A stretch of 64,000 bases of DNA from Streptomyces spinosus (GTDB taxonomy: Bacteria; Actinomycetota; Actinomycetes; Streptomycetales; Streptomycetaceae), in assembly GCF_020400655.1 (NCBI RefSeq), contig NZ_JAINRC010000007.1, forward strand, positions 124,001-188,000, given 5' to 3'. The notes beneath the pieces were generated by a model. The model ran no database searches and was not told the DNA's origin. It saw only the letters and a program-made list of their open reading frames with translations. A program made the position numbers and the translations under genes. Shown here piece after piece: positions 16,261 through 24,754 of this stretch. The first letter of the stretch is position 1. Every line of letters begins with the position of its first letter.

Positions 16261-17478
16261 ATGCGGTACCCCTCCGCCGGACCGGACGACGGCCCCGACG
16301 CCCTGTTCGGCCTCGACGCGCTGGAGACCACCGCGCCCGGCACACGCGGGACCGGCGAGCACGGCACGGGCGCCGGGCGCCCGCCGGAGCACCGCACCTG
16401 CTTCCGTGACTCCCCCGCGGCCCGCCGCCTGCTGCCGGTGCGGACCGTCTTCGCCGAGCCGGCCGCCGCCGCCTCCGCACGCGGCCGTCAGATCCTCGCC
16501 CGCTTCCCCGAGGCCGAGGTGATCGAGGTGGACTCCCACTGGCGCATCCCCGGGCTGCACGGCAACGAGGGCAACGTCGAGCGCTGGGTGCGGGTGAAGG
16601 GGGAGACGCTGGTCCTGGGCGAGAAGAAGACGCTGGCGACGCGGCCCAACGGCCGGTCCGCCGACTGGATCGCCCCCGGCGCCTCCAACGGGTGCGCGAT
16701 GGCCTGCGCCTACTGCTACGTGCCGCGGCGCAAGGGGTACGCCAACCCCATCACCGTCTTCACCAACATCGACGGCATCATCGCCCACCTGGCACGGCAC
16801 ATCGCACGGCAGGGCCGGAAACGGGAACCGAACCAGTGCGACGCGTCGGCCTGGGTCTACGACATCGGGGAGAACGGCGACTGTTCGGTGGACGCGCTCA
16901 TCGGCGACAACACCGCCGATCTCGTCCGCGCCTTCCGCCAGTGGCCGACGGCCAAGGCGTCGTTCGCCACCAAGTTCGTCAACCCCGACCTGCTGGCCCT
17001 GGACCCGCGGGGCCGGACGCGCATCCGCTTCTCGCTGATGCCCCCTGCGGACTCCAGGCTGCTGGACCTGCGGACGTCACCGGTCGGCGACCGGATCGCC
17101 GCCGCGGCGGACTTCCTGGACGCGGGGTACGAGGTCCACTTCAACCTCTCCCCCGTGGTGGTGCGCCCCGGCTGGCAGGAAGCCTGGACGGAACTGCTGC
17201 GGCATCTCGACGACACTCTGCCCGGCAGGGTCAAACGCCAGGCCGCCGCCGAAGTGATCATGCTCACGCACAACCGGGAGCTGCACGAGGTCAACCTGGG
17301 ATGGCACCCCCGCGCCGAGGAGGTGCTGTGGCAGCCCGCGCTGCAACAGGGCAAACGCTCGCAGAACGGCGCACTGAACGTCCGCTACGCCACGCGCGTC
17401 AAAGCGGACGCCGTCCGGACCCTGAAGGACCTCGTCGCGTCCCACGCCCCCTGGCTGCGCATCCGGTACGCCTTCTGA
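16261..17478 (+). CDS. Spore photoproduct lyase family radical SAM protein
   Basis: 405 aa. The cluster-binding motif is C145-x3-C149-x2-C152 (CAMACAYCYV), the SPL-family spacing, followed by RRKGYANPITVF. An N-terminal extension of about 60 residues is poorly conserved and acidic. SPL enzymes use SAM radical chemistry to reverse the thymine dimer found in spore DNA. Streptomyces spores are not endospores, so the substrate of this branch is uncertain. It is preceded by GGAGCAG. Neighbours are small stress-type proteins rather than a repair operon. Confidence 0.85.
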   Translation: MRYPSAGPDDGPDALFGLDALETTAPGTRGTGEHGTGAGRPPEHRTCFRDSPAARRLLPVRTVFAEPAAAASARGRQILARFPEAEVIEVDSHWRIPGLHGNEGNVERWVRVKGETLVLGEKKTLATRPNGRSADWIAPGASNGCAMACAYCYVPRRKGYANPITVFTNIDGIIAHLARHIARQGRKREPNQCDASAWVYDIGENGDCSVDALIGDNTADLVRAFRQWPTAKASFATKFVNPDLLALDPRGRTRIRFSLMPPADSRLLDLRTSPVGDRIAAAADFLDAGYEVHFNLSPVVVRPGWQEAWTELLRHLDDTLPGRVKRQAAAEVIMLTHNRELHEVNLGWHPRAEEVLWQPALQQGKRSQNGALNVRYATRVKADAVRTLKDLVASHAPWLRIRYAF

Positions 17479-17541
17479 GGATTCGGGTGGCGCGGCCACA
17501 TCACCGGCCCGATCGTGGGTACCCCCGCAGAGGAGGTTCTG

Positions 17542-17898
17542 ATGTTCGAGGCATCCGATATCCGTGAGTGGCGAGGGCGCGACGTCGTCGACTCCAAGGG
17601 GCACAAGATCGGCGTCCTGGAGTCGATCTACGTGGACACGACCACCGACCAGCCCTTCTTCGCCACGGTGACCGTGGGCCTGCCCACCCGTCGCCGTCTG
17701 GTGTTCGTACCGCTCCCCGGTGCGACGGTCGGTCCCGGCTACCTGAAGGTCGCCCACAGCAAGGACCAGGTCAAGAAGGCCCCCTCGATCGACACCGACG
17801 GCGAGCTGCCGGCCGCCGAGGAGCCGGGTGTCTTCTCCCACTACGAGCTGACCTACACACCGGGCGCCGGCGGTGAGCGACGCCTGGCCCGCCGTTGA
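17542..17898 (+). CDS. PRC-barrel domain protein
   Basis: 118 aa. The N-terminal 80 residues match the PRC-barrel fold (DIREWRGRDVVDSKGHKIG, then VTVGLPTRRRLVFVPLPGA), a small beta-barrel used in photosynthetic reaction centre H subunits and in RNA-processing and stress proteins. The tail is acidic and flexible. The ATG at 17542 is set by AGGAGG at 17531-17536. The next small hydrophobic gene follows after 24 nt, so they probably share a transcript. Confidence 0.88.
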   Translation: MFEASDIREWRGRDVVDSKGHKIGVLESIYVDTTTDQPFFATVTVGLPTRRRLVFVPLPGATVGPGYLKVAHSKDQVKKAPSIDTDGELPAAEEPGVFSHYELTYTPGAGGERRLARR

Positions 17899-17922
17899 GG
17901 CGCGCAGAACGCGGGAGATCCG

Positions 17923-18096
17923 ATGAGTCTGTTCCTGTTCCTTGTCCTCGTGGCCGTCGTGCTGGGCATCATCGGCTTCGTCACCCACGGCCTGTTCTAT
18001 CTCTTCGTCATCGGCGCTGTCGTGCTCGCCGCCGACATCGTCCTCGGCGCGGTGCGCTTGCGCCGGGGAAGCAGGAAGCACCGTCTCGCCCGCTGA
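17923..18096 (+). CDS. Small hydrophobic membrane protein
   Basis: 57 aa, two predicted membrane helices (LFLFLVLVAVVLGIIGFVTH and LFYLFVIGAVVLAADIVLG) followed by a basic tail (RLRRGSRKHRLAR). It resembles the short hydrophobic proteins of Streptomyces often grouped as DUF6131. GGGAG at 17913-17917 supports the ATG at 17923. It is 24 nt downstream of the PRC-barrel gene. Its role is unknown; small membrane proteins of this kind often accompany envelope-stress genes. Confidence 0.75.
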   Translation: MSLFLFLVLVAVVLGIIGFVTHGLFYLFVIGAVVLAADIVLGAVRLRRGSRKHRLAR

Positions 18097-18269
18097 CCGC
18101 TGACGGGCCCCCGGCGACGCACCCGGGGGGCCCGGACCACGTGACATCGAACCGCGGAGAAGACGCGCCGAGGCCGCGCAGGCGCCCGCCGTTCACCCGG
18201 AAGGGGCAATCTCGGCACCGGATCGGCGCCCGGGCGCATGACCGGGCGACCGCCGGTGAGACATCCGGC

Positions 18270-19046
18270 ATGGAGGAACACGCACCGGACGGCCGTCTGC
18301 CCGCTCCGCGTCGCCCCGCCGGATCCGACGTCGTGTTCACGGCGGACTTCGCCTCGCCGACGCAGTGGGTCGCGGGCCGTTCGTGGGCCTATCCGGACGG
18401 CGGCCCGGTCAATCCTGACGACGACAAGCTGGACTACCTGGTCACCGGCGCGGACCACAGCCGCTCCGGCGTCTTCCGGGCCACGCCCCGGCCGGACGGC
18501 AGATGGGACACGGGGCTGCTGACCACCGAGGGGAGCGAGGAGGGGTTCACGGTCCGGACGGGGGACGTGCTGGAGGCCCGTGTCCGGCTGCCCCGGGAGA
18601 TCGGCGCCTGGCCGGCCATCTGGACCTGGCGGGACGGCGACCAGGAGATCGACGTCTTCGAATACCACCCGGACCATCCGGACCTGCTGGAACTGACCAA
18701 CCATGTGCGCGGCGCCGAGCGCTATGTGCGCGACGACGCCGTCGGTCCGGGCGCATGGGTGGACCTGCGCACCGATTTCGGGCGCCGTTCGGTGGTCTGG
18801 TGGCTGAACGGCAGGCGGGTGTTCTCGGACGGGCGGGGCGTGGGCCGCGCCTGGCACGCCTACCTGATCGTCAACCTCTCGGTGAGCGCCGGGCGCTACC
18901 ACCCGCCGCCCGAGGCCGGCACGACCGAGATGAGCTTCGAGGTGAGCAGCCTCGTCGTGCGCCGTCCCGGCCCAGGCGGCGCGAGCGGCGGCGGGGAGCA
19001 CGACGAGACCGCCGCCGTGGGCGGACCAGCCGATGAGGCCGGATGA
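18270..19046 (+). CDS. GH16-like glycoside hydrolase / laminarinase-fold protein
   Basis: 258 aa. The segment IGAWPAIWTWRDGDQEIDVFEY contains E-I-D-V-F-E, the ExDxxE catalytic signature of GH16 enzymes, with WPAIW upstream as in beta-glucanases. DVLEARVRLP and a late WHAYLIVNLSV fit the jelly-roll fold. No signal peptide is visible, so either it is cytoplasmic or the true start is further upstream. A GTG at 18141 is in frame, but the added segment is also not a signal. I would call it GH16-like rather than assign a substrate. The last 30 residues are a Gly-rich, disordered tail. Confidence 0.72.
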   Translation: MEEHAPDGRLPAPRRPAGSDVVFTADFASPTQWVAGRSWAYPDGGPVNPDDDKLDYLVTGADHSRSGVFRATPRPDGRWDTGLLTTEGSEEGFTVRTGDVLEARVRLPREIGAWPAIWTWRDGDQEIDVFEYHPDHPDLLELTNHVRGAERYVRDDAVGPGAWVDLRTDFGRRSVVWWLNGRRVFSDGRGVGRAWHAYLIVNLSVSAGRYHPPPEAGTTEMSFEVSSLVVRRPGPGGASGGGEHDETAAVGGPADEAG

Positions 19047-19061
19047 GGCCGCGAGGCCCGT

Positions 19062-19307
19062 CTACCGGTCGGAACCGGTCTCCTCGTCCTCCTCCCGGCG
19101 CTCCCCCGTCCGCTCCTCGGCGCCCACGCCTCGCAGCGGCTCACCGGCCGCTGTGCCCTCGCCGGACTGGTAGCCCTCCCTGGCACTGGCCGTGCCCGGA
19201 ACCGTCCGGTCGCGGGCCTGGCTCTCGCCGCCCGAGTGCGCTCCGGGCTCCTCCTCGTCGCGGGCCCGGGCGAACCGGTCGGCGGGCTCGTCGGTGTGTC
19301 CCGTCAT
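19062..19307 (-). CDS. Small hydrophilic protein, unknown
   Basis: 81 aa, extremely rich in Glu, Arg, Gly and Asp with no hydrophobic core, so probably disordered (starts MTGHTDEPADRFARARDEEE). GGAGGACGGCC directly before the ATG is a strong ribosome site, which is the main reason for accepting it. It is convergent with the GH16-like gene. No family is recognised. Confidence 0.6.
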   Translation of the reverse strand: MTGHTDEPADRFARARDEEEPGAHSGGESQARDRTVPGTASAREGYQSGEGTAAGEPLRGVGAEERTGERREEDEETGSDR

Positions 19308-19468
19308 GGCCGTCCTCCGATCCGTTCGTCGGCACGGCCGGGTTCCCGTGGGCCGGCCGGGGAAACGCGAGGCGGGACGGACGCGACGGGCGACGACTCG
19401 CGGGGTTCACCGCACCGCCCTTCCCCTGATCACGCATCATTACGCAACGCCAGTGCGCTACCCGCTCC

Positions 19469-19474
19469 TATGAT
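19469..19474 (+). promoter_or_regulatory. Leaderless promoter of the TetR gene
   Basis: TATGAT (19469-19474) lies 7 nt before the ATG at 19482. The two ATG codons at 19470 and 19473 fall inside this -10 box, so translation probably starts at 19482. An imperfect dyad TACGCA-N7-TGCGCTA lies just upstream and could be the autoregulatory operator. Confidence 0.5.
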
Positions 19475-19481
19475 GTCCCTC

Positions 19482-20150
19482 ATGAGTGAGCTTGCCTTTC
19501 AGCGTGCGCGCAGTCCCGAGGCCAAACAGGTCCGGGAACAGGCGATCCTGGCCGCGGCCCGCACGCTCGCCGACCGGCACGGCGTGAGGGACGTGACCCT
19601 CACCGACATCGCGGCGGCCGTGGGCATGCACAAATCGGCGTTGCTGCGCTACTTCGAGACGAGAGAGCAGATCTTCCTCGCACTGACCGCGGAAGGGTGG
19701 CGGCAGTGGTCCGCAGACCTGTGCGGCGACCTCGCCGGCCGGCCGCACGCCACCCCCGCCGAGGTCGCCCGGGTCATCGCCGGCACGCTCGCCGCGCGCC
19801 CCCTGTTCTGCGACCTGCTCGCCCAGGCGCCCCTGAACCTGGAACGGAACGTGTCGATCGAGTCGGTGCGGTCCTTCAAGCTGATGACGCTCGGGGAGGT
19901 CGAACGGATCGGCGGCGAGCTGCACCGGCTGCTGGGGCTGACCGAGGCGCAGGCCGTGGACACGGTGGCCACGGCGACCGGCATGGCCGGAGCGCTGTGG
20001 CAGATGGCCAGCCCGGGGCCGCGCCTGCGGGAGCTGTACGCGAGCGATCCCCGGCTGAGCCACGCCGTCGTCGAGGTGGAACCCCGCCTGACCCGCGTCC
20101 TCACCGCCTGCCTCACGGGGCTCGGCGTGGAGTCCGCGGCGGCCGGCTGA
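19482..20150 (+). CDS. TetR-family transcriptional regulator
   Basis: 222 aa. The N-terminal helix-turn-helix is typical (VTLTDIAAAVGMHKSALLRYFETREQ, read in two parts around residues 37-62). The C-terminal helical ligand domain includes AQAPLNLERNVSIESV. The start at 19482 is preferred because two in-frame upstream ATGs lie within the -10 box. It is convergent with an SRPBCC/aldo-keto reductase pair, which may be its targets, but no matching operator was found there. Confidence 0.9.
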   Translation: MSELAFQRARSPEAKQVREQAILAAARTLADRHGVRDVTLTDIAAAVGMHKSALLRYFETREQIFLALTAEGWRQWSADLCGDLAGRPHATPAEVARVIAGTLAARPLFCDLLAQAPLNLERNVSIESVRSFKLMTLGEVERIGGELHRLLGLTEAQAVDTVATATGMAGALWQMASPGPRLRELYASDPRLSHAVVEVEPRLTRVLTACLTGLGVESAAAG

Positions 20151-20151
20151 C

Positions 20152-20180
20152 CGGGCGCCGCGCACCGCGCGCGGCGCCCG
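20152..20180. terminator. Bidirectional GC-rich hairpin
   Basis: Arms CGGGCGCCGCGC (20152-20163) and GCGCGGCGCCCG (20169-20180) form a perfect 12-bp stem with a 5-nt loop between the convergent tetR and SRPBCC genes. Confidence 0.65.
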
Positions 20181-20185
20181 CGCGG

Positions 20186-20596
20186 TCAGCCGGTGAGGGT
20201 CCGGCGCAGGGCGGCCAGCCCGTCGGTGTAGATGCCCTGGAAGAGGTCGACGGCCTCCTGGTCCGGCACACCGGCGGGGGTGAAGGTGCCCGACCACTCG
20301 ACGCGGGCGCCGTCGGGCGTCTCGCGCACGGTGAGGGTGGACCGGTAGTCGGTGACCGGGAACGGGGCCCGGACGATGGAGTAGGTGTAGGTGCGTGCCG
20401 TGTCGTCGAACGCCTCCAGCCGTTCGACGATGACACCGCCCTCCTCGTTCGTCAGGGTGCGCACCCGGCCGCCCTCGCCGAGGTCGCTGCCGGGGATGTA
20501 CGGCAGCCATTCGGGCAGCGAGCCGAAGCCGCCGACGAGCTGCCACACCCGGTCGGCGGGCACGGGGACGTCGAGGGACGCGGTGGTGGTGGCCAT
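20186..20596 (-). CDS. SRPBCC family protein (polyketide cyclase/START-like)
   Basis: 136 aa. MATTTASLDVPVPADRVWQ, FGSLPEWLPYIPGSDL and VEWSGTFTPAGVPDQEA are typical of the small SRPBCC / polyketide-cyclase-2 family, a helix-grip fold that binds hydrophobic ligands. It lies 38 nt downstream of an aldo-keto reductase gene on the same strand, and the two probably form one transcript. The ligand is unknown. Confidence 0.85.
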   Translation of the reverse strand: MATTTASLDVPVPADRVWQLVGGFGSLPEWLPYIPGSDLGEGGRVRTLTNEEGGVIVERLEAFDDTARTYTYSIVRAPFPVTDYRSTLTVRETPDGARVEWSGTFTPAGVPDQEAVDLFQGIYTDGLAALRRTLTG

Positions 20597-20634
20597 GGGT
20601 TTCTCCTGGGTGGATCGGGTCTGGTTCGAGGGGG

Positions 20635-21642
20635 TCACGCGGGCAGCGGGGCGTTCCCGGCGATCAGGCCCTCCTCGCGGAGCGCGGACCAGAACGCGGC
20701 CGGGACCGTCTCGTTGAGCGCGGCGACGTCCTCGGCGACGCGGCTCGGGCGGGTGGCGCCGGGGATGACCGCGGCGGTCGCCGGGTGGGCGAGGGAGAAC
20801 TGCAGCGCGGCGGCCTTGATGCCGACACCGTGCCGGGCGGCGAGCTCCTTGATCCGCTCGACCTTGGCGACGATCTCGGCGGGGGCCTGCTGGTACTCGA
20901 AGTGCGTGCCGCCCGCGAGGATGCCCGAGCTGTAGGGACCGCCGACGACGATGTCGACGTTCTGCGCGGCCGCGGCGGGCAGCAGCCGCTGGAGGGCGCG
21001 CTCGTGGTCGAGGAGGGTGTAGCGCCCGGCGAGGAGGAACGCGTCCGGCCGGGGCTCGTCGAGGTCGAGGGTCACCTCCAGGGGTTCGACCCGGTTGACG
21101 CCGAGGCCCCAGCCCTTGATGACGCCTTCGTCGCGCAGCCGGTCCAGGACCCGGAAGGCTCCGGTGCGGGCCGTCTCGTACCGGGCCAGCCACTCGTCGC
21201 CGTAGAAGTCCTGGGCGACGTCGTGCACCCAGACGATGTCGAGCCGGTCCGTCCGCAGGCGCTTGAGGCTGTCCTCGACGGAGCGCAGGGTGGCGTCGGC
21301 CGTGTAGTCGTTGACCATCTTGTTGGGGCGCCCGTGCTCGAACAGTCCGCCCTTCTCGCCCAGGTCGCGGGCGGCCGGGTCCTCGGCCTCGTCGAGGATG
21401 ACGCGGCCGACCTTGGTGCTCAGGACGTAGGCGTCGCGGGGCTTGCCGGACAGCACCTCGCCCAGGCGGATCTCGCTGAGCCCCGCGCCGTAGAACGGGG
21501 CGGTGTCGAAGTAGCGGATGCCGTGGTCCCAGGCGGCCTGGACGGTGGCCGCCGCCTCCTCGTCGGGGATGGCGCGGAACATGTTGCCGAGCGGGGCCGT
21601 GCCGAAGCCGAGACGTCCGGGAAGCAGGTTCTTGATGCTCAT
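20635..21642 (-). CDS. Aldo/keto reductase
   Basis: 335 aa, cytoplasmic NADPH-dependent oxidoreductase of the D-threo-aldose 1-dehydrogenase-like branch. GIRYFDTAPFYGAGLSEIRLG carries the catalytic Asp and Tyr; LSTKVGRVI carries the Lys; WVHDVA supplies the His. The late segment ATAAVIPGATRPSR matches the cofactor phosphate loop. It is divergent from a LysR gene across an inverted repeat, so it is a probable target of that regulator. Confidence 0.92.
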   Translation of the reverse strand: MSIKNLLPGRLGFGTAPLGNMFRAIPDEEAAATVQAAWDHGIRYFDTAPFYGAGLSEIRLGEVLSGKPRDAYVLSTKVGRVILDEAEDPAARDLGEKGGLFEHGRPNKMVNDYTADATLRSVEDSLKRLRTDRLDIVWVHDVAQDFYGDEWLARYETARTGAFRVLDRLRDEGVIKGWGLGVNRVEPLEVTLDLDEPRPDAFLLAGRYTLLDHERALQRLLPAAAAQNVDIVVGGPYSSGILAGGTHFEYQQAPAEIVAKVERIKELAARHGVGIKAAALQFSLAHPATAAVIPGATRPSRVAEDVAALNETVPAAFWSALREEGLIAGNAPLPA

Positions 21643-21737
21643 GGGGGTCCTTCGGTGAGGGAGGTGACGAGTGCCGCGCGGGGTGTCCGGCGGGTCGTCG
21701 TCCTTGTGTCACCGAGGCTAGGATCGAGGAGTTGAGA

Positions 21738-21760
21738 CTGTCCAAGACATAGTTGGACAG
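21738..21760. promoter_or_regulatory. LysR operator between AKR and lysR
   Basis: CTGTCCAA (21738-21745), a 7-nt spacer and TTGGACAG (21753-21760) form a perfect 8-bp dyad between two divergent starts, about 23 bp before the lysR ATG. This position suits autoregulation by LysR together with control of the aldo-keto reductase. Confidence 0.65.
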
Positions 21761-21783
21761 ACTTCAGTCCCCAGAGGTCTTAC

Positions 21784-22683
21784 ATGCTTGATCTGCGCCA
21801 GCTCACCTACTTCGTCGCCGTGGCCGAGGCCGAACACGTCGGCCGGGCCGCGGAGGCCCTGCACATCTCCCAGTCGCCGCTCAGCCGGCAGATAGCCCAG
21901 CTGGAGCAGAAGCTCGGTCTGACGCTCTTCGAGCGCAGCCAGCAGCGGATCCGGCTCACCGCGGACGGCCGGGTCTTCCTCAGCGAGGCCCGCGCGCTGC
22001 TGCGGCACGCCGAGCGGCTGGAGAACCTCGGCCGGCGGCTGGGCCGGGGCGAGGAGGGCGGACTGTGCATCGGGTACGTCCCGCACGCCCTGCACACCGG
22101 CATCCTGCCCGGCGCGCTGCGCGCCCTCCAGCAGCGCAGCCCCGGCATCCACGTCGCCCTGTACCCCCTGAGCCCCGCCGAGCAGTTCGAGGGTCTGCGG
22201 CAGCGCAGCCTGGACATCGCGCTCGTCCACGAGCCGCCCGCCGACGACGACGCCGACCTGTGCTCGGCGCTGCTGCTGGAGGACCCGCTGATGCTCGCGC
22301 TCCCCCACGGGCATCCGCTCGCCGCGCGGGAGGTCATCACCGCCGCCGACCTCGACGGGCAGCCCTGGATCGCCGTGGCGGACTCCCAGCACCCGGCCTG
22401 GCGCGACGTCTTCATCGCCGCCTGCGCGGCGTCCGGGTTCACGCCGGACGTGCGGCTGGACGCCGCCGAGCCACAGACCGCGCTCGGGCTCGTCGCCTCC
22501 GGACTGGGCCTCGCGCTGATCCAGAAGAGCATGCTCCGAGGCGCCGGCGAGAACATCACCGTACGGGAACTTCCCTGGCACGAGGCGTCCGTACGGCTCT
22601 GGGCGGCCTGGCACCGGACGGACCTGCGCCCGGTCGTGCCGTCGTTCCGCGAACTGGTCCTGGGCGGGGCCGGGACCGGGTGA
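21784..22683 (+). CDS. LysR-family transcriptional regulator
   Basis: 299 aa. The winged helix is at the N-terminus (HVGRAAEALHISQSPLSRQI, residues 20-39); the effector-binding domain begins near LCIGYVPHALHTGILPG. It is divergent from the aldo-keto reductase/SRPBCC pair with a perfect dyad between them, so it probably controls that pair. An MFS exporter gene follows after 78 bp and may be a further target or independent. Confidence 0.92.
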   Translation: MLDLRQLTYFVAVAEAEHVGRAAEALHISQSPLSRQIAQLEQKLGLTLFERSQQRIRLTADGRVFLSEARALLRHAERLENLGRRLGRGEEGGLCIGYVPHALHTGILPGALRALQQRSPGIHVALYPLSPAEQFEGLRQRSLDIALVHEPPADDDADLCSALLLEDPLMLALPHGHPLAAREVITAADLDGQPWIAVADSQHPAWRDVFIAACAASGFTPDVRLDAAEPQTALGLVASGLGLALIQKSMLRGAGENITVRELPWHEASVRLWAAWHRTDLRPVVPSFRELVLGGAGTG

Positions 22684-22761
22684 GCGAGCGGGACAGGTGT
22701 GCCCGCGCCCGGCGCGGGAACCTGGTCGGACCGAGTGCGGCCCTGGTGAGAGGAGTCCCGG

Positions 22762-24279
22762 GTGACAGCGTCGACGTCGGCGGCGGGCGGTCGGGACACG
22801 GGTGCCCAGGAGGCCGGGTACGAGCCTGATCCGCGCCGGTGGCGCGCCCTGTGGGTCACCTTGGTGGCGGGCTTCATGAGCCTGCTCGACGTGACGATCG
22901 TGGCGGTCGCCCTGCCCACCGTCCAACGGGATCTGGGGGCCTCCCCGGCGCAGGTGCAGTGGGTGGTCTCCGGATACGCCCTGACCTTCGCCCTCGCCCT
23001 CGTCACCGCGGGCCGTCTCGGCGACGCGCTGGACCGGCGCCGTATCTTCCTGCTGGCCCTCGGCGGCTTCGTGCTCTTCAGCGCGGCGTGCGGAGCGGCC
23101 CCCGACATCACGCTGCTGGTGGCGGCGCGTCTCGCCCAGGGCCTGGCGGCCGGCTTCATGGCCCCGCAGAACTCCGCGCTCATCCAGCAGATGTTCCGCG
23201 GCGCCGAGCGCGGCCGGGCCTTCGGCTTCTTCGGTGCCATCGTCGGCATCTCCTCCGCCGCGGGCCCCATCACCGGCGGTGTCGTCCTCGCCCTCGCCTC
23301 GGGCGCCCAGGGCTGGCGGTGGATCTTCTACGTCAACGTCCCCATCGGCATCCTCGCCGTCCTCCTCGGCCGCCGCCTGCTGCCCCGCACCCCGCGCTCC
23401 GGGCGGGGCCGGGTGGACGTGCCCGGCGTCCTGCTCCTCGGCCTGGGCGTCCTCGCGCTCATGTATCCGCTGGTCCAGGCGGACTCCGGTGGTCTCGGCC
23501 GGCTGTGGTGGCTGTTCCCGGCGGGCGCGGCGGTGCTCGTCGTCTTCGTCCATTGGGAGCGCCGTCTGGTCGCCCGGCACGCCCAGCCCCTGCTCGACCC
23601 GCGGCTGTTCAGCACCGTGCGGGGCTACGCGGTCGGCGCCGGCATCGGCACGCTGTACTTCGTCGGCTTCAGCGGGGTCTGGCTGGTGTTCGCCCTCTTC
23701 TACCAGCACGGCCTCGGCTTCTCCCCGCTCCGGTCCGGTCTCGCCGTGACGCCGTTCGCCCTCGGCTCGGCGAGCGCGGCCGTGGTGTCCGGACGGCTGG
23801 TGGAGAGGTTCGGCCGCCTGCTCACCGTGTGCGGCCTGACGGGCGTGCTCGTCGGTCTGGGGGGTACCGCGCTGCTGCTCCGCTTCGTGCCCCTGGACGT
23901 CGCTCCCTGGGTCGCCGCCCCGGTGCTGTTCCTCGGGGGCGTCGGCGGTGGCTTCGTGGTCTCCCCCAACATCACGATGACCTTGCGGGACGTACCGGTG
24001 CGGATGGCGGGCGCGGCGGGCGGCGCCCTGCAGACGGGGCAGCGGCTGGGTGCCACGCTGGGCACCGCCGCTCTGCCCGGCCTGTTCTACCTGGTACTCG
24101 GCCGCGGCCACGACTACCGGGGCGCTCTCGTCACCGCGCTGTGCGCCGCCCTCGTCGGGATGGCGGCTTCCCTGGCGCTCGCTGTCTTCGACTGGCAGCG
24201 GGACCGGCGGTCGAGCCGCCCGCGCGGGAAGTGCCCGGACGAGGCCGCCCACGACCCGGTGCACGCCCGGCACACCTGA
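22762..24279 (+). CDS. MFS drug exporter, DHA2 (14-TM) family
   Basis: 505 aa with about 14 membrane helices. Family motifs are clear: LDVTIVAVALPTVQRDLG (motif D1-like), AGRLGDALDRRR (motif A) and GPITGGVV (motif C), typical of proton-driven multidrug or antibiotic exporters of the EmrB/QacA type. The GTG at 22762 follows GAGAGGAG. The cytoplasmic tail is short and charged. Export substrate unknown; the LysR gene upstream is the nearest regulator. Confidence 0.92.
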   Translation: MTASTSAAGGRDTGAQEAGYEPDPRRWRALWVTLVAGFMSLLDVTIVAVALPTVQRDLGASPAQVQWVVSGYALTFALALVTAGRLGDALDRRRIFLLALGGFVLFSAACGAAPDITLLVAARLAQGLAAGFMAPQNSALIQQMFRGAERGRAFGFFGAIVGISSAAGPITGGVVLALASGAQGWRWIFYVNVPIGILAVLLGRRLLPRTPRSGRGRVDVPGVLLLGLGVLALMYPLVQADSGGLGRLWWLFPAGAAVLVVFVHWERRLVARHAQPLLDPRLFSTVRGYAVGAGIGTLYFVGFSGVWLVFALFYQHGLGFSPLRSGLAVTPFALGSASAAVVSGRLVERFGRLLTVCGLTGVLVGLGGTALLLRFVPLDVAPWVAAPVLFLGGVGGGFVVSPNITMTLRDVPVRMAGAAGGALQTGQRLGATLGTAALPGLFYLVLGRGHDYRGALVTALCAALVGMAASLALAVFDWQRDRRSSRPRGKCPDEAAHDPVHARHT

Positions 24280-24444
24280 CCGGCCCGCGTCCGCGCACGG
24301 GTTGCCGCCGGCCGGGGCCCCGCGGCGCGGCCACGGCACGCGGCAGGGCCATCAGGGTGGCGCCGGGCCGTGTCGGGCTGCCGACACGCCCCGGGTTGGC
24401 CATGCTGGGCCGGAGCGGCACCCAGTGGCGACAAGGAGCACCGC

Positions 24445-24660
24445 ATGTCCACGGACCCGGTCGAACGATTCCTGGCGGCGTTGGACCCCCGCCACCGCGA
24501 GGCCGTCGGCGCACGGCCGCGCGCGGAGCAGGAAGCCCTGGCGGCGGCCTGGGAACGGGAACTCGAAGCGGACGACGAGCTGGACACGCTCGACGAGCTG
24601 TCCCCGCCGGCGGCGGAGGCCGAGGCGGCCCGCCGCGTCCTGGACCGCGACGCCGGCTAG
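24445..24660 (+). CDS. Small acidic protein, unknown
   Basis: 71 aa, helical and rich in Ala, Glu and Arg (VERFLAALDPRHREAVGARP; DELDTLDELSPPAAEAEAAR). AAGGAG lies 7 nt before the ATG at 24445, and codon use resembles neighbouring genes. It may be a small coiled protein. No family is recognised. Confidence 0.6.
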   Translation: MSTDPVERFLAALDPRHREAVGARPRAEQEALAAAWERELEADDELDTLDELSPPAAEAEAARRVLDRDAG

Positions 24661-24741
24661 CAGGCTCAGCAGGCGCCCCGCAAGCGGCCGGCCCGCGGAA
24701 CTCGGCGGAATCCGCTACGGCCGGGCCGAGCGGCCCGGGGT

Positions 24742-24747
24742 TAGGGT
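24742..24747 (+). promoter_or_regulatory. Leaderless -10 box of the PPOX-type gene
   Basis: TAGGGT (24742-24747) lies 7 nt before the GTG start at 24755, the classic spacing for a leaderless Streptomyces transcript. Confidence 0.5.
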
Positions 24748-24754
24748 CGGCCGG

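Noticed and set aside
19470..19475. Start codons of the TetR gene at 19470 and 19473
   Set aside because: Both fall inside the TATGAT -10 box, so a transcript would begin after them.
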